Notes: a model not told the origin generated them from the sequence alone. A stretch of 10,566 nt of DNA from Candidatus Neomicrothrix sp. UBA4742 (GCA_002403895.1 DHIQ01000174.1:30906-41471), one strand, 5' to 3'; shown: positions 1 through 7,859, counted from the stretch's first letter. Made by a program: numbers and translations.

Positions 1-1314
1 AACCACACCGCCGAGGGCAACCACGAAGGGCCCGCCCTGTCGCTCAAGGGGGTGGACAACCCGGCCTACTACCGGCTCGACCCCACCGAACCGCTGCACT
101 ACGTCGACTACACGGGCACGGGCAACAGCCTCAACATGCGCCACCCCCACGTGCTGCAGCTGATCATGGACAGCTTGCGCTACTGGGTCAACGAGATGCA
201 CGTGGACGGCTTCCGCTTCGACCTGGCCGCCACCCTGGCCCGCGAGCTGCACGACGTGGACAAGCTGTCGTCGTTCTTCGACCTCATCCAGCAGGATCCG
301 GTGGTCAGCCAAGCCAAGCTCATCGCCGAGCCCTGGGACGTCGGCGAGGGCGGCTACCAGGTCGGCAACTTCCCACCTCTATGGTCGGAATGGAACGGCA
401 AGTACCGCGACGAGGTCCGCAACTTCTGGCGGGGCGCCGACCACTCGGTGGCCGAGTTCGGCTATCGCTTCACCGGCAGCTCCGACCTTTACCAATCCAA
501 CGGCCGGACCCCGTCAGCCAGCATCAACTTCATCACCGCCCACGACGGCTTCACCCTGGCCGACCTCGTCTCCTACGAGTACAAGCACAACGAGGCCAAC
601 GGCGAGGACAACCGCGACGGCACCGACGACAACGGCTCATGGAACGGCGGCGTCGAAGGCCCCACCGACGACCCCGCCATCCTCGCGCTGCGCCGCCGCC
701 AGCAACGCAACCTGCTGGCCACCCTGATGCTCTCCCAGGGCGTGCCCATGGTGTTGGGCGGTGACGAGATGGGACGCACCCAGCACGGCAACAACAACGC
801 CTACGCCCAGGACAACGAGTTGTCGTGGCACGACTGGGCCGGCGCCGACACCGCCCTGTTGGAATTCACCCGCCGGCTCACCGCCCTACGCCGCAACCAC
901 CCCGTGTTCCGCCAGCGCAAGTGGTTCCAAGGCCGCCCCATCCGCGGCGAACAGGCCGACGATCTCGAGTGGTTCACCCCCGAGGGCGTGCCCATGACCG
1001 AGGACGACTGGCGCGTCGGCTACGCCAAGTCCATCGGCGTGTTCCTCAACGGGGAAGCTATCAGCGCCCGGGGCGCCCAGGGCCAGCGCATCATCGACGA
1101 CAGCTTCTACGTCATCTTCAACGCCTACGGCGAGACCCTCGACTTCGTGCTCCCCGACGGCCCCTACGCCGAGCGCTGGGTGGTGGTGTTGGACACCACC
1201 CAGCTCGACGTGGAGGCGGCGTTCCCCGTCGAAGGGCCGGAGTACCAGGCCCTCGACCGACTCCCGGTCCCCGGCCACGCGGTGATGGTGTTGCGCGCCA
1301 TCGGCCCGACCTGA
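1..1314 (+). CDS. glgX: Glycogen debranching enzyme GlgX (isoamylase-type, GH13), C-terminal part, 5' end outside window
   Basis: The frame is open from base 1 and ends at TGA 1312-1314, giving about 437 residues. GlgX/TreX proteins are usually around 700 residues, so the N-terminal CBM48 region and the start of the barrel lie outside. The window opens inside GH13 region I (NHTAEGN). Region II is GFRFDLA with the nucleophile Asp at 220-222. Region III is LIAEPWDVG with the acid/base Glu at 328-330. Region IV is TAHDGFT with the third catalytic Asp at 544-546. The [20 protein letters not shown] stretch and a C-terminal beta domain are also typical of this family. The enzyme hydrolyses alpha-1,6 branches of glycogen or limit dextrin in the cytosol. 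The first ATG in frame (base 52) is internal, not the start. It faces the regulator at 1354-1860, only 39 bp away. TreX-like trehalose-pathway use is possible and cannot be separated here. Confidence 0.95.
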   Translation, partial: NHTAEGNHEGPALSLKGVDNPAYYRLDPTEPLHYVDYTGTGNSLNMRHPHVLQLIMDSLRYWVNEMHVDGFRFDLAATLARELHDVDKLSSFFDLIQQDPVVSQAKLIAEPWDVGEGGYQVGNFPPLWSEWNGKYRDEVRNFWRGADHSVAEFGYRFTGSSDLYQSNGRTPSASINFITAHDGFTLADLVSYEYKHNEANGEDNRDGTDDNGSWNGGVEGPTDDPAILALRRRQQRNLLATLMLSQGVPMVLGGDEMGRTQHGNNNAYAQDNELSWHDWAGADTALLEFTRRLTALRRNHPVFRQRKWFQGRPIRGEQADDLEWFTPEGVPMTEDDWRVGYAKSIGVFLNGEAISARGAQGQRIIDDSFYVIFNAYGETLDFVLPDGPYAERWVVVLDTTQLDVEAAFPVEGPEYQALDRLPVPGHAVMVLRAIGPT

Positions 1315-1317
1315 GTC

Positions 1318-1349
1318 TGGCCTGGCCTGACCCGGCCTACCCCAAGCCA
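1318..1349. terminator. Possible shared hairpin between convergent glgX and marR genes
   Basis: TGGCCTGG (1318-1325) and CCAAGCCA (1342-1349) form an 8-bp stem around a 16-nt loop. There is one C/A mismatch when read on the plus strand; on the minus-strand RNA that position becomes a U-G wobble, so the stem is stronger downstream of the regulator gene. It fills most of the 39-bp gap between two convergent stop codons. There is no U-tract on either side, so it is at best an actinobacterial-type terminator. Confidence 0.3.
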
Positions 1350-1353
1350 AGCC

Positions 1354-1860
1354 TCAGGGCAGGAACCCGGACCCGAGCTCGGCGTCAGCGGTGGCAGCCG
1401 GGTCGCCGGGGTTGGTGAGGGCCAGGAGATCTCGGAGCTGCACCCGCTGGTCCCCGGTGAGCAGGTCGAGCGGCAACAGCGTGTCGAGCAGCTCGTCCTC
1501 CAAGGTGGCTCGAAGCTCGAGTCCGCCCTCGGTGATCACGATTCGCTTCACCCGGCGGTCGGTCGGGTCGGGCCGTCGCTCCACCAGGTGGCGTTGCTCC
1601 AACTGGTCGACCAGCGCGGTGATGTGCGACGCGTCGTAGCCCATGCCGGCCGCGACGTCACGCATCGAGATCGGTTCGTCGAGGGTCATGAGCAGGTGCC
1701 CCTGCGGGAGGGACAGATCGTGGGCCTCGGTCACACTGATGAACCGGTTCTTGAAGCTGTCCATGAACCCGAACAGCAGGTCGATGATCTCGTGGTGGAG
1801 ATTGCCCGCCTGCTTGCGCAGAAGTCTCGGCCTCGTGGCTCGCCCCTCGATGTGACCCAT
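1354..1860 (-). CDS. MarR-family winged-helix transcriptional regulator
   Basis: 168 residues from ATG 1860. The fold is MarR-like: N-terminal dimerisation helices, then a winged helix-turn-helix. Its recognition helix lies at about residues 76-89 (DASHITALVDQLEQ), and the wing carries the family hallmark ERRPDPTDRRVKR (about 94-106). These proteins bind palindromic operators as dimers and often release DNA on binding a small aromatic or amphipathic ligand. I chose ATG 1860 because AAGGG (1873-1869) sits 8 nt upstream. A TTG at 1884, preceded by GGGGGA at an 8-nt spacing, would add 8 residues and is a real alternative. The gene is divergent from the MMPL transporter, 105 bp away, the usual arrangement for a local repressor of an exporter. 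Ligand and target are inferred, not seen. Confidence 0.92.
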   Translation of the reverse strand: MGHIEGRATRPRLLRKQAGNLHHEIIDLLFGFMDSFKNRFISVTEAHDLSLPQGHLLMTLDEPISMRDVAAGMGYDASHITALVDQLEQRHLVERRPDPTDRRVKRIVITEGGLELRATLEDELLDTLLPLDLLTGDQRVQLRDLLALTNPGDPAATADAELGSGFLP

Positions 1861-1887
1861 GTCGCAGACCCTTGTGTCATCCAATAC

Positions 1888-1922
1888 TTGAATCCCCCAA
1901 CTATCGGCTTAGTCTAGCGATA
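1888..1922. promoter_or_regulatory. Candidate divergent promoter/operator between marR and the MMPL transporter gene
   Basis: On the plus strand TTGAAT (1888-1893) and TAGTCT (1910-1915) lie 16 bp apart and resemble -35/-10 elements, placing transcription start around 1922, upstream of GTG 1966. The core TAGTCTA (1910-1916) is itself an odd palindrome, so the minus strand reads TAGACT (1916-1911), a matching -10-like element toward marR. Around this core, TATCG (1902-1906) and CGATA (1918-1922) form an inverted repeat with 5-bp arms and an 11-bp spacer. A further CCGAT/ATCGG pair lies at 1924-1937. A MarR dimer bound here could block both promoters. The short arms make chance similarity possible. 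Confidence 0.35.
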
Positions 1923-1965
1923 TCCGATTCGCATCGGGACCGAACCGTCATCGAGGAGACACCCC

Positions 1966-4173
1966 GTGCTCGCAGGCCTTGCTCGAACGTCGTACCGCCA
2001 CCGCCGCGTCGTGCTGCTGGCGTGGGTCGCCGCCGTCATCTTGCTGAGCGTCGCGTCCGGCCACGCCGGAACCTCGTGGAGCCAGACCTTCTCGCTCCCC
2101 GGCACGGACTCCCAGGCCGCCTCCGACCTGCTTCAGAGCCGGTTCCCGTCGCAGGCGGGCAGCTCCGCCGACGTGGTGTTCAAGGCCGAGGCCGGCGTCG
2201 CCGAACCGGTGGTGCAGCAGCGCCTCGAAGCGCTCTTCGCCCAGATCAAGGACGTCAACCAGGTCACCGAGGTGATCAGCCCCTACGCCCAGGGTGGCCA
2301 GCGCCAAATCAGCCCCGACGGCAAGATCGCCTATGCCGACGTGCAGTTCGACGTCCAGCGCAACGAGGTCGATCAGGCCACCAAGGATCAGCTCAAAACG
2401 CTGATCAGCCGGGCCAACGGCGAGGGCGTGCAGGTGGAGGGCGGGGGTGACGTGTTCCGCACCCGCCGGGCACCGGGGAGCACCGAGGGCATCGGCCTCA
2501 TCGCCGCCGTGGTCATCCTGCTCATCGCCTTCGGCTCGGTGCTCGCCATGGGCCTGCCCGTTCTGACCGCCCTGTTCGGCATCGGCGTCGGCTTCGCCGT
2601 GGTCGAGTTGTTGTCGCACGCCACGTCCGTCCCCGAGTTCGCCACCCAGCTGGCCGCCATGATCGGCATCGGCGTGGGTATCGACTACGCCCTGTTCATC
2701 GTCACCCGCTATCGCCAGGGGCTGCATGAGGGCCTCGATCCCGAGACGTCGGTCGTCACCGCCCTCGACACGGCCGGTCGGGCCGTGCTCTTCGCCGGTA
2801 TCACCGTGGTCATCTCGCTGCTGGGCATGCTCCTGATCGGCATCGAGTTCGTCGGCGGCCTGGGCGTGGGCGCGGCGGCCGTCGTGGCCGTGACCATGAT
2901 CGCCTCCATCACATTGCTGCCCGCTCTGCTCGGCTTCGTGGGCCTCAACATCGACAAGCTCCGCCTCCCCGGCATGGGCAAGATGCGCGATCCGCGTACC
3001 ACGGCCGGCTACCGCTGGAGCCACTTCCTCCAGCGCCACCCCTGGCCGTTCGCCGCGCTCGGGCTCGTCATCCTGTTGGGGCTGGCCATGCCGGCCCTGT
3101 CCATCCGCCTGGGCTCGTCGGACGAGAGCAACACGCCCACCACCGAGACCACCCGCCGGGCCTATGACCTCAAGGCCGAGGGCTTCGGCCCTGGCGCCAG
3201 CGGTCCCCTCTTGTTGGCCGCCGAGATCAACGGCCAGCAGGACCTGCCCACCCTGGCGAAGGTGGTCGACTCGCTCAAGGCCACCCCGGGCGTGGCCCAG
3301 GTGAGCGGGCCCCGGCCCAACCAGACCGCGGATGCCGCCGTCATCACGGTGATCCCCACCACGTCGTCGCAGGACCAGGCGTCGGTCGACCTCATCGGAC
3401 ACCTCCGCGCGGACGTCCTCCCCCAGGCCACGGCCGGTACCGACGTGAGGGTCCACGTCGGTGGTATCACCGCGGCCTTCGACGACGTGGCCACCAAGCT
3501 CCAGACCCGCCTACCGCTGTTCATCGGCGTGGTGCTGGGGCTGAGTTTCCTGTTGCTGCTCGTCGTCTTCCGCTCGGTCGTGGTGCCCATCAAGGCCGTG
3601 GTCATGAACCTGCTGTCGATCGGGGCCGCCTACGGCCTCATGGTGGCCGTGTTCCAGTGGGGATGGGGCAAGGACCTCATCGGTGTAGGCAGGGCCGGTC
3701 CCATCGAGAGCTTCCTGCCCATGATGTTGTTCGCCATCCTCTTCGGCCTGTCCATGGACTACGAGGTGTTCCTCCTCAGCCGCATCAAGGAGGAATACGA
3801 CTCCAACGGCCACAACAACCGTGAGGCGGTGGCTGACGGCCTGTCGGCGACGGCCCGGGTCATCACCGCGGCGGCCGCCATCATGGTCTGCGTCTTCGGC
3901 AGCTTCGTGTTCGGTGACGAGCGGGTGATCAAGGAATTCGGCCTCGGCCTGGCCTTCGCCGTGTTCATCGACGCCACTGTGGTGCGCATGATCCTGGTGC
4001 CCGCCACCATGGAACTGATGGGCGACGCCAACTGGTGGTTCCCCCGCTGGCTCGGCTGGCTGCCCAAGTTCCACATCGAGGGCAAGGTGCCCCAGGTGGC
4101 CACGCCCACCGCGACCGACCAGATCGATCTCACCGGCGGCGAAGACACCCGCCAACCCGAATCAGTCCGCTAA
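1966..4173 (+). CDS. MMPL family (RND superfamily) membrane transporter
   Basis: 735 residues from GTG 1966, with a strong ribosome site GAGGAG (1953-1958) 7 nt upstream. The layout is two RND-type halves. TM1 is near residues 15-31, followed by an extracytoplasmic porter-like domain (about 33-172) and a block of five TM segments (about 173-325). The second half repeats this: TM7 near 361-379, an outside domain to about 513, then five TM segments to about 685. Both halves have the Asp-Tyr pair that relays protons in MmpL3-type proteins: D240-Y241 (GIDYALF) and D598-Y599 (SMDYEVF). At 735 residues it is near the usual size and lacks the long C-terminal tail of MmpL3. The family exports lipids, siderophores or hydrophobic drugs using the proton gradient. 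The divergent MarR gene suggests ligand-induced expression. The substrate cannot be told from sequence. Confidence 0.93.
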   Translation: MLAGLARTSYRHRRVVLLAWVAAVILLSVASGHAGTSWSQTFSLPGTDSQAASDLLQSRFPSQAGSSADVVFKAEAGVAEPVVQQRLEALFAQIKDVNQVTEVISPYAQGGQRQISPDGKIAYADVQFDVQRNEVDQATKDQLKTLISRANGEGVQVEGGGDVFRTRRAPGSTEGIGLIAAVVILLIAFGSVLAMGLPVLTALFGIGVGFAVVELLSHATSVPEFATQLAAMIGIGVGIDYALFIVTRYRQGLHEGLDPETSVVTALDTAGRAVLFAGITVVISLLGMLLIGIEFVGGLGVGAAAVVAVTMIASITLLPALLGFVGLNIDKLRLPGMGKMRDPRTTAGYRWSHFLQRHPWPFAALGLVILLGLAMPALSIRLGSSDESNTPTTETTRRAYDLKAEGFGPGASGPLLLAAEINGQQDLPTLAKVVDSLKATPGVAQVSGPRPNQTADAAVITVIPTTSSQDQASVDLIGHLRADVLPQATAGTDVRVHVGGITAAFDDVATKLQTRLPLFIGVVLGLSFLLLLVVFRSVVVPIKAVVMNLLSIGAAYGLMVAVFQWGWGKDLIGVGRAGPIESFLPMMLFAILFGLSMDYEVFLLSRIKEEYDSNGHNNREAVADGLSATARVITAAAAIMVCVFGSFVFGDERVIKEFGLGLAFAVFIDATVVRMILVPATMELMGDANWWFPRWLGWLPKFHIEGKVPQVATPTATDQIDLTGGEDTRQPESVR

Positions 4174-4191
4174 TCCGCATGGCACCTCCGC

Positions 4192-4239
4192 AACCGGCGT
4201 AGGAAGTGGTCGCCGGGGCGACCGTTCGCGCCGCCGGTT
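4192..4239 (+). terminator. Nested hairpin downstream of the MMPL gene, probable terminator
   Basis: Two stems are nested 19 nt after the MMPL stop codon. The outer arms AACCGGCG (4192-4199) and CGCCGGTT (4232-4239) are perfectly complementary over 8 bp. The inner arms GGTCGC (4208-4213) and GCGACC (4218-4223) pair perfectly around a CGGG loop, and the inner stem extends by two G-U pairs and one A-U pair to 4205-4226. The two stems are separated by a symmetrical 5/5-nt internal loop. No U-tract follows, which is common for high-GC actinobacterial terminators. The position argues that the transporter and the following glycosyltransferase are separate transcription units. Confidence 0.5.
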
Positions 4240-4289
4240 CGGTGGGTTCGGTGGGGCTGAGGCGATCCGGATGGGTGGCGGGCGGGCAC

Positions 4290-4301
4290 TAGTCTCCCCC
4301 G
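4290..4301 (+). promoter_or_regulatory. Candidate -10 element for a leaderless glycosyltransferase mRNA
   Basis: TAGTCT (4290-4295) lies exactly 6 nt before the GTG start at 4302, so transcription would begin at the start codon itself. There is no Shine-Dalgarno sequence in the preceding 20 nt. The same TAGTCT hexamer appears as the proposed -10 of the MMPL promoter at 1910-1915. No clear -35 is visible. The TAG of this hexamer is also an in-frame stop, so no start further upstream is possible. Confidence 0.4.
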
Positions 4302-5540
4302 GTGCCCGACCGGTCGACCCCCGCACCCACCCCCGTGTCGGACGCCCCCTCTCGGGAGCGATGGATCACCATCGCCATCGTGGCGCTCATCGCGCTCCGC
4401 ATCGTCGCCGCCATCGTTTTGGCCAACGCCGGGATCGAAAAGGACGACAACATCCTCGGCGGAGACGGCCGCCGCTACGACGAGATCTCCAACAGCCAGG
4501 GCACGCCCTATCGCGATTTCGACGTCGAGTACCCGCCGGTCAGCCTCGCTCTGATCAAGGTCACCCACGGCCATGACCGCGTCGCCACCCTGACCGGGCT
4601 CATCATCTCCCAGCTGGCCCTCGACCTGGCATGCGTCGGCGTGCTGTGGTGGGCGTGGAGCAAGCGCACCGCCCTGGCCTACCTGGTGCTGTCGGCCCCG
4701 CTGGTGCTGTTCCCCTTCCTGTACGTGCGCATCGACCTGCTGTCGGTGTTCCTGGCCACCCTGGGGCTGGGGTTGGCCCGTCGGGGGTGGGAGCGCAGCG
4801 GGGGTGCCACGCTAGTGGTGTCGGTGTTCGCCAAGGTGTGGCCCGCGGTGTTGGCTCCGGTGCTACTCATCGAACGCAAGGTGAAGGCCACCGTGACCTG
4901 GGTCGTCGGGGTGGCCGTCGGCACCTTTGCCTGGGTCGCTTGGGTGGGCACCAACGGGCCGGACCAGGTGTTGAGCTTCCGGGGGGCCAGGGGCTGGCAG
5001 ATCGAGAGCCTGCCCGGCATCTGGTTCCACCTGACCGACGCCCAGCGCTCGCACGTCGAGTCCGGGGCGTGGCGCACGTTCGCCACCATGCCCGGGTGGA
5101 GCCGTCCCCTGCTCACCCTGCTCAGCCTGAGCACCGTGTTGCTGGCCTGGGGCCTGGCCTACCGTCGCCGCCGGGCCGGCGGCGACGACTCGGTGGTCTA
5201 CGGCGCCGCGCCGCTGGTGTGCGTGCTGGCCCTGTTGGTGTTCAGCCCCATTTTGTCGCCCCAGTACATCCTGTGGCTGTTGCCGTGGGCGGCCATCGTG
5301 GCTGCGGCGGGCAACCGGGTACAGGCCCGACTCACCCTGGCGGTGACGGCGCTGACCACCTACATCTTCGCCACCATTCACGCCCAGGTCGACGGCCGCT
5401 GGTACGCGGTGGGACCAGTCGTGATCCGCAACGGGCTGCTCGTGGTCATGCTGGTGGTGGGTCTGGTGCAGTTGGCCCGCCCGGTACGTCCGGAACCCTC
5501 GTCTGGGGTGAACGGCGCTACAGCCAGCCCTTCTTCTTGA
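4302..5540 (+). CDS. GT-C fold membrane glycosyltransferase, GT87/DUF2029-like (probable polyprenol-phosphate-mannose-type donor)
   Basis: 412 residues from GTG 4302; an in-frame TAG at 4290-4292 rules out a longer start. It is a multi-pass protein with about ten hydrophobic segments beginning near residue 21. First-loop acidic residues (D55, D60), the DVEYPP motif (74-79), YVRIDLL (141-147), FAKVWPAVLAP (176-186) and SPQYILWLLPW (319-329) are the pattern of the actinobacterial GT87/DUF2029 group. In that group a first-loop Asp is catalytic and the donor is polyprenyl-phosphate-mannose, with transfer on the outer face of the membrane. Donor and acceptor here are inferred; a related PIG-M-like or arabinosyltransferase-like role is possible. 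Its last 23 bp overlap the 3' end of corA on the other strand; the poorly conserved tail (NGATASPSS) lies in that overlap. Confidence 0.85.
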   Translation: MPDRSTPAPTPVSDAPSRERWITIAIVALIALRIVAAIVLANAGIEKDDNILGGDGRRYDEISNSQGTPYRDFDVEYPPVSLALIKVTHGHDRVATLTGLIISQLALDLACVGVLWWAWSKRTALAYLVLSAPLVLFPFLYVRIDLLSVFLATLGLGLARRGWERSGGATLVVSVFAKVWPAVLAPVLLIERKVKATVTWVVGVAVGTFAWVAWVGTNGPDQVLSFRGARGWQIESLPGIWFHLTDAQRSHVESGAWRTFATMPGWSRPLLTLLSLSTVLLAWGLAYRRRRAGGDDSVVYGAAPLVCVLALLVFSPILSPQYILWLLPWAAIVAAAGNRVQARLTLAVTALTTYIFATIHAQVDGRWYAVGPVVIRNGLLVVMLVVGLVQLARPVRPEPSSGVNGATASPSS

Positions 5541-6492
5541 ACCAGACGTAGAGGGAAACCGTCATCAGCAACATCCAGCCCAGCGCGACGTAGTAGCCGT
5601 AGCGCAAGTGCAGCTCGGGCATGTTGGCGAAGTTCATGCCGTAGATGCCGGAGATGAGGGCGGCCCCGAACAGGATGGCGCCCCAGGACGTCATCTTCTT
5701 CATGATCTCGTTCATGTTGTTGTTGACCACGGCCAGGTGGGCGTCCACCGCGTTGCCCAGCAGTTCCCGTTGGGTCTCCAACGTGTCCACCACCCGCAGG
5801 ATGTGGTCGAGCACGTCCTGGTAGTAGCGCTGCACGTCCTCGCCGATCGGATGGACCTCCTGACGCAGGATGGTCTGCAACACCTCGCGCAGCGGCACCA
5901 CCCGGCGCCGAAACAACAGCAGCTCCCGGCGCAGGGCCAGCAGCTCCTGTTGGAGGGCGGCCTCGTGGGTGTGGTCGACGGAGAAGATCCGGCTCTCGAT
6001 CTGCTCGAGGTCGTCCTCGGTACTGTCCAGGGCGTCGAAGTACGTGTCCACCACCGCGTCGAGGATCGTGTAGAGCAGGTAGCCGGCGGTGGTGTGGCCG
6101 GAGCGGGTGCGTTCGAACCGCTTCTCGATGTCGTCGACGTCCAGGCACACGGTCTCACCCTGAGCCGAGCGCACCGTGACCAACCACCCCTCGGCCAATA
6201 GCACGTCCACCTCGGTGAGGTCGTTGGGATTGCCGTCGCTGGCATAGGCCACCAGGAAGGCGTGGCTCTCGTAGCGCTCGATCTTGGGCCGCTGGCCGGG
6301 ATGGCGCAGGTCCTCCATCACCAACGGGTGCAAGCCGAACTCAGCCTGGATGAGTTGGAGATCGTCTTCGGTGGGGTCGGTCACGTCCACCCACATCAGA
6401 CAGCCCTGCTCGGCCAGGAGGTCAGAGATCTCGGCATGATCGGTGACCCGCCGCAGGTCACCTTCGTCGGGGAACACCGTGGCGTGGAGCAC
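5518..6492 (-). CDS. corA: CorA family Mg2+/divalent cation transporter
   Basis: 324 residues. The start is fixed at GTG 6492: an in-frame TAA lies at 6504-6502 with no other start codon between. The N-terminal alpha/beta cytosolic domain (about 1-160) is followed by the long stalk helix region (about 160-268). TM1 (about 269-285) ends in the family signature GMN (285-287), then comes the short loop MPEL (291-294), TM2 (about 300-317) and a basic tail FKKKGWL. CorA forms homopentamers that admit Mg2+, and sometimes Co2+ or Ni2+, down the membrane potential. The length is normal and the GMN motif intact. No Shine-Dalgarno is seen; TAACAAT (6504-6498), 5 nt before the start, could be the -10 of a leaderless mRNA. 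It lies 54 bp after the SLC41-like transporter on the same strand. Zn2+ efflux (ZntB-like) is a less likely alternative. Confidence 0.95.
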   Translation of the reverse strand: MLHATVFPDEGDLRRVTDHAEISDLLAEQGCLMWVDVTDPTEDDLQLIQAEFGLHPLVMEDLRHPGQRPKIERYESHAFLVAYASDGNPNDLTEVDVLLAEGWLVTVRSAQGETVCLDVDDIEKRFERTRSGHTTAGYLLYTILDAVVDTYFDALDSTEDDLEQIESRIFSVDHTHEAALQQELLALRRELLLFRRRVVPLREVLQTILRQEVHPIGEDVQRYYQDVLDHILRVVDTLETQRELLGNAVDAHLAVVNNNMNEIMKKMTSWGAILFGAALISGIYGMNFANMPELHLRYGYYVALGWMLLMTVSLYVWFKKKGWL

Positions 6493-6546
6493 ACCGCATT
6501 GTTACCGGGTGGCGAGGCTCGGCGAAGGACGGCGGCGGGCCAGCCC

Positions 6547-7785
6547 TCAGTGGATACCGAGGATGATGATGGCCACGATCAGCGACAGGGCGCCGACCAG
6601 GTCCATCGACGAGGTGAGCAGGGGCACGCCGTAGTTGTCGGGGTCGAGGCCCAGCCGGTAGGTGGCGATGCTGCCGTAGTAGGCCACGAACAGGGCGAAG
6701 AAGGTGGCCAGGAAGCCACCGATGAGCGAGATGCCCACCATGTTCAACACGCCGGGGCTGGCCTGGCCGGTGAGGGTGGCCGCCACCTGCGACGACAGGG
6801 CGACCAGCACGAACACGGGGATGCCCAACATGGCGGTGATGGCGAAGTCATCGCGCGCGGCGCGCTGGGGCCGCGCGGTGGGGTCGATGATGCCCAGGTG
6901 CAGCTTGGAGGCCAGCCGGCTGGAAAGGACACTGCCCAGCGCGCCGGTGTCCTCCAGAAACGGGGGCACCAGCACCAGCAGGGCCGGGTAGGCCAGGAAC
7001 GACTCGAGCCGGTTCTCGATGGTGAGCCCGGCGATGAGGTCGACCGTGCCAGCCACCAGCAACACCGGGATCGACTCCCGCAAGATGCGTTGCACGATGG
7101 GTAGGCGCAGGCGCACGGTCCAGATGAGCGAGCCGATGGCCAGCACCACCGTGGCGAGGGCGATGGTCACCGTCACGCCCTTGATGCCGACCAGGAACGT
7201 GGCCAGGTACAGCGCCGGCAGCGTCACCATGTCGCCCGCCGCCGTCACCAGCGGGGCGGCCACGTTGTCCATGTCCCAACCCCGGCGCACCGACATCCAC
7301 GCCACCACCAGGGTGAGGCCGAGCACGAACACCGACCCGAGGATGCCGCCCACCACCGAGATGACAAGGAAGTCGGCCAACGAGATGGTCTCGCCGGCGC
7401 CGAAGGCCGAGGCCACCACCTTGGCCAGCACGGCGAGGGCGGCCGACACGAACAGGGTGAGCGCGATCGACGCCACCACGTTCTGGCCCACCACCGTGTC
7501 GCGCCGGCGCGACAGGCTGAACGTACCGGTGTGGATCGAGGTGCCCAACCGGCTGCCGAGGGCACCGAAGATGTTGCCCCGCATGCCGATGGCGGCGGGC
7601 ACGAGGACGAGCAGGCCGGGCAGTAGCGCCAGCGTGTCAGAGATGGCCCCGAGGGTCACCCCGGCGAGCAGGTCACCCGCAGAGGAGACGAGCAGGGCCG
7701 CCAAGGCCTGCTTGAGCCCGGCCGCGTCGGAATCCACCGCGGCCCGCAGGCGCGCGACAAAGCCGTGGAAGGGCCGGGTGAACAC
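6547..7785 (-). CDS. Duplicated MgtE-domain (SLC41-like) divalent cation transporter without CBS domains
   Basis: 412 residues from GTG 7785. The protein is almost all membrane and has two homologous halves about 210 residues apart. LLPGLLVLVPAAIGMRGN (54-71) matches AYPALLVLVPPFLEDTGA (265-282). DMDNVAAPLVTAAGD (171-185) matches DPDNYGVPLLTSSMD (381-395). These are the pore motifs of the MgtE integral membrane domain, with conserved Asp, Asn, Thr and Asp. Bacterial MgtE has one such domain after cytosolic N and CBS domains that sense Mg2+. Here those are absent and the pore domain is doubled, as in eukaryotic SLC41 and some archaeal and actinobacterial proteins. The second half lacks the GN of the first. 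The frame stays open up to 8037, but that part overlaps the mptB-like gene and looks non-native; GTG 7785 is the only credible start, though no Shine-Dalgarno is visible. Mg2+ is the likely substrate; direction is unknown. Confidence 0.88.
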   Translation of the reverse strand: MFTRPFHGFVARLRAAVDSDAAGLKQALAALLVSSAGDLLAGVTLGAISDTLALLPGLLVLVPAAIGMRGNIFGALGSRLGTSIHTGTFSLSRRRDTVVGQNVVASIALTLFVSAALAVLAKVVASAFGAGETISLADFLVISVVGGILGSVFVLGLTLVVAWMSVRRGWDMDNVAAPLVTAAGDMVTLPALYLATFLVGIKGVTVTIALATVVLAIGSLIWTVRLRLPIVQRILRESIPVLLVAGTVDLIAGLTIENRLESFLAYPALLVLVPPFLEDTGALGSVLSSRLASKLHLGIIDPTARPQRAARDDFAITAMLGIPVFVLVALSSQVAATLTGQASPGVLNMVGISLIGGFLATFFALFVAYYGSIATYRLGLDPDNYGVPLLTSSMDLVGALSLIVAIIILGIH

Positions 7786-7829
7786 GGGGACTCGGAGGGT
7801 CCGAAAGGCGGCTGGACATACGGCTGGGG

Positions 7830-7859
7830 ACCTTAGGCGCGACGAGCTAGTCGAGCCAA
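7830..7859 (-). promoter_or_regulatory. Weak candidate promoter for the SLC41-like gene
   Basis: On the minus strand TTGGCT (7859-7854) and TAAGGT (7835-7830) are separated by 18 bp and would start transcription near 7823, about 38 nt before GTG 7785. Each hexamer keeps only about half of the consensus. It lies in the 127-bp gap behind the mptB-like gene. Confidence 0.25.

Noticed and set aside
1948..3456. Long open frame (502 codons) on the minus strand opposite the MMPL gene
   Set aside because: It is rich in Gly, Asp, His and Ala repeats typical of the antisense of GC-rich coding DNA, has no domain, and lies opposite a gene with clear motifs.
3511..4155. 214-codon minus-strand frame opposite the end of the MMPL gene
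   Set aside because: It is rich in His, Asp and Glu, a mirror of the real gene's codon pattern, with no independent start signal.
4237..4254. Tandem 9-mer GTTCGGTGG, two copies
   Set aside because: Only two copies in a G-rich gap; no further copies seen, and no link to a mobile element or origin.
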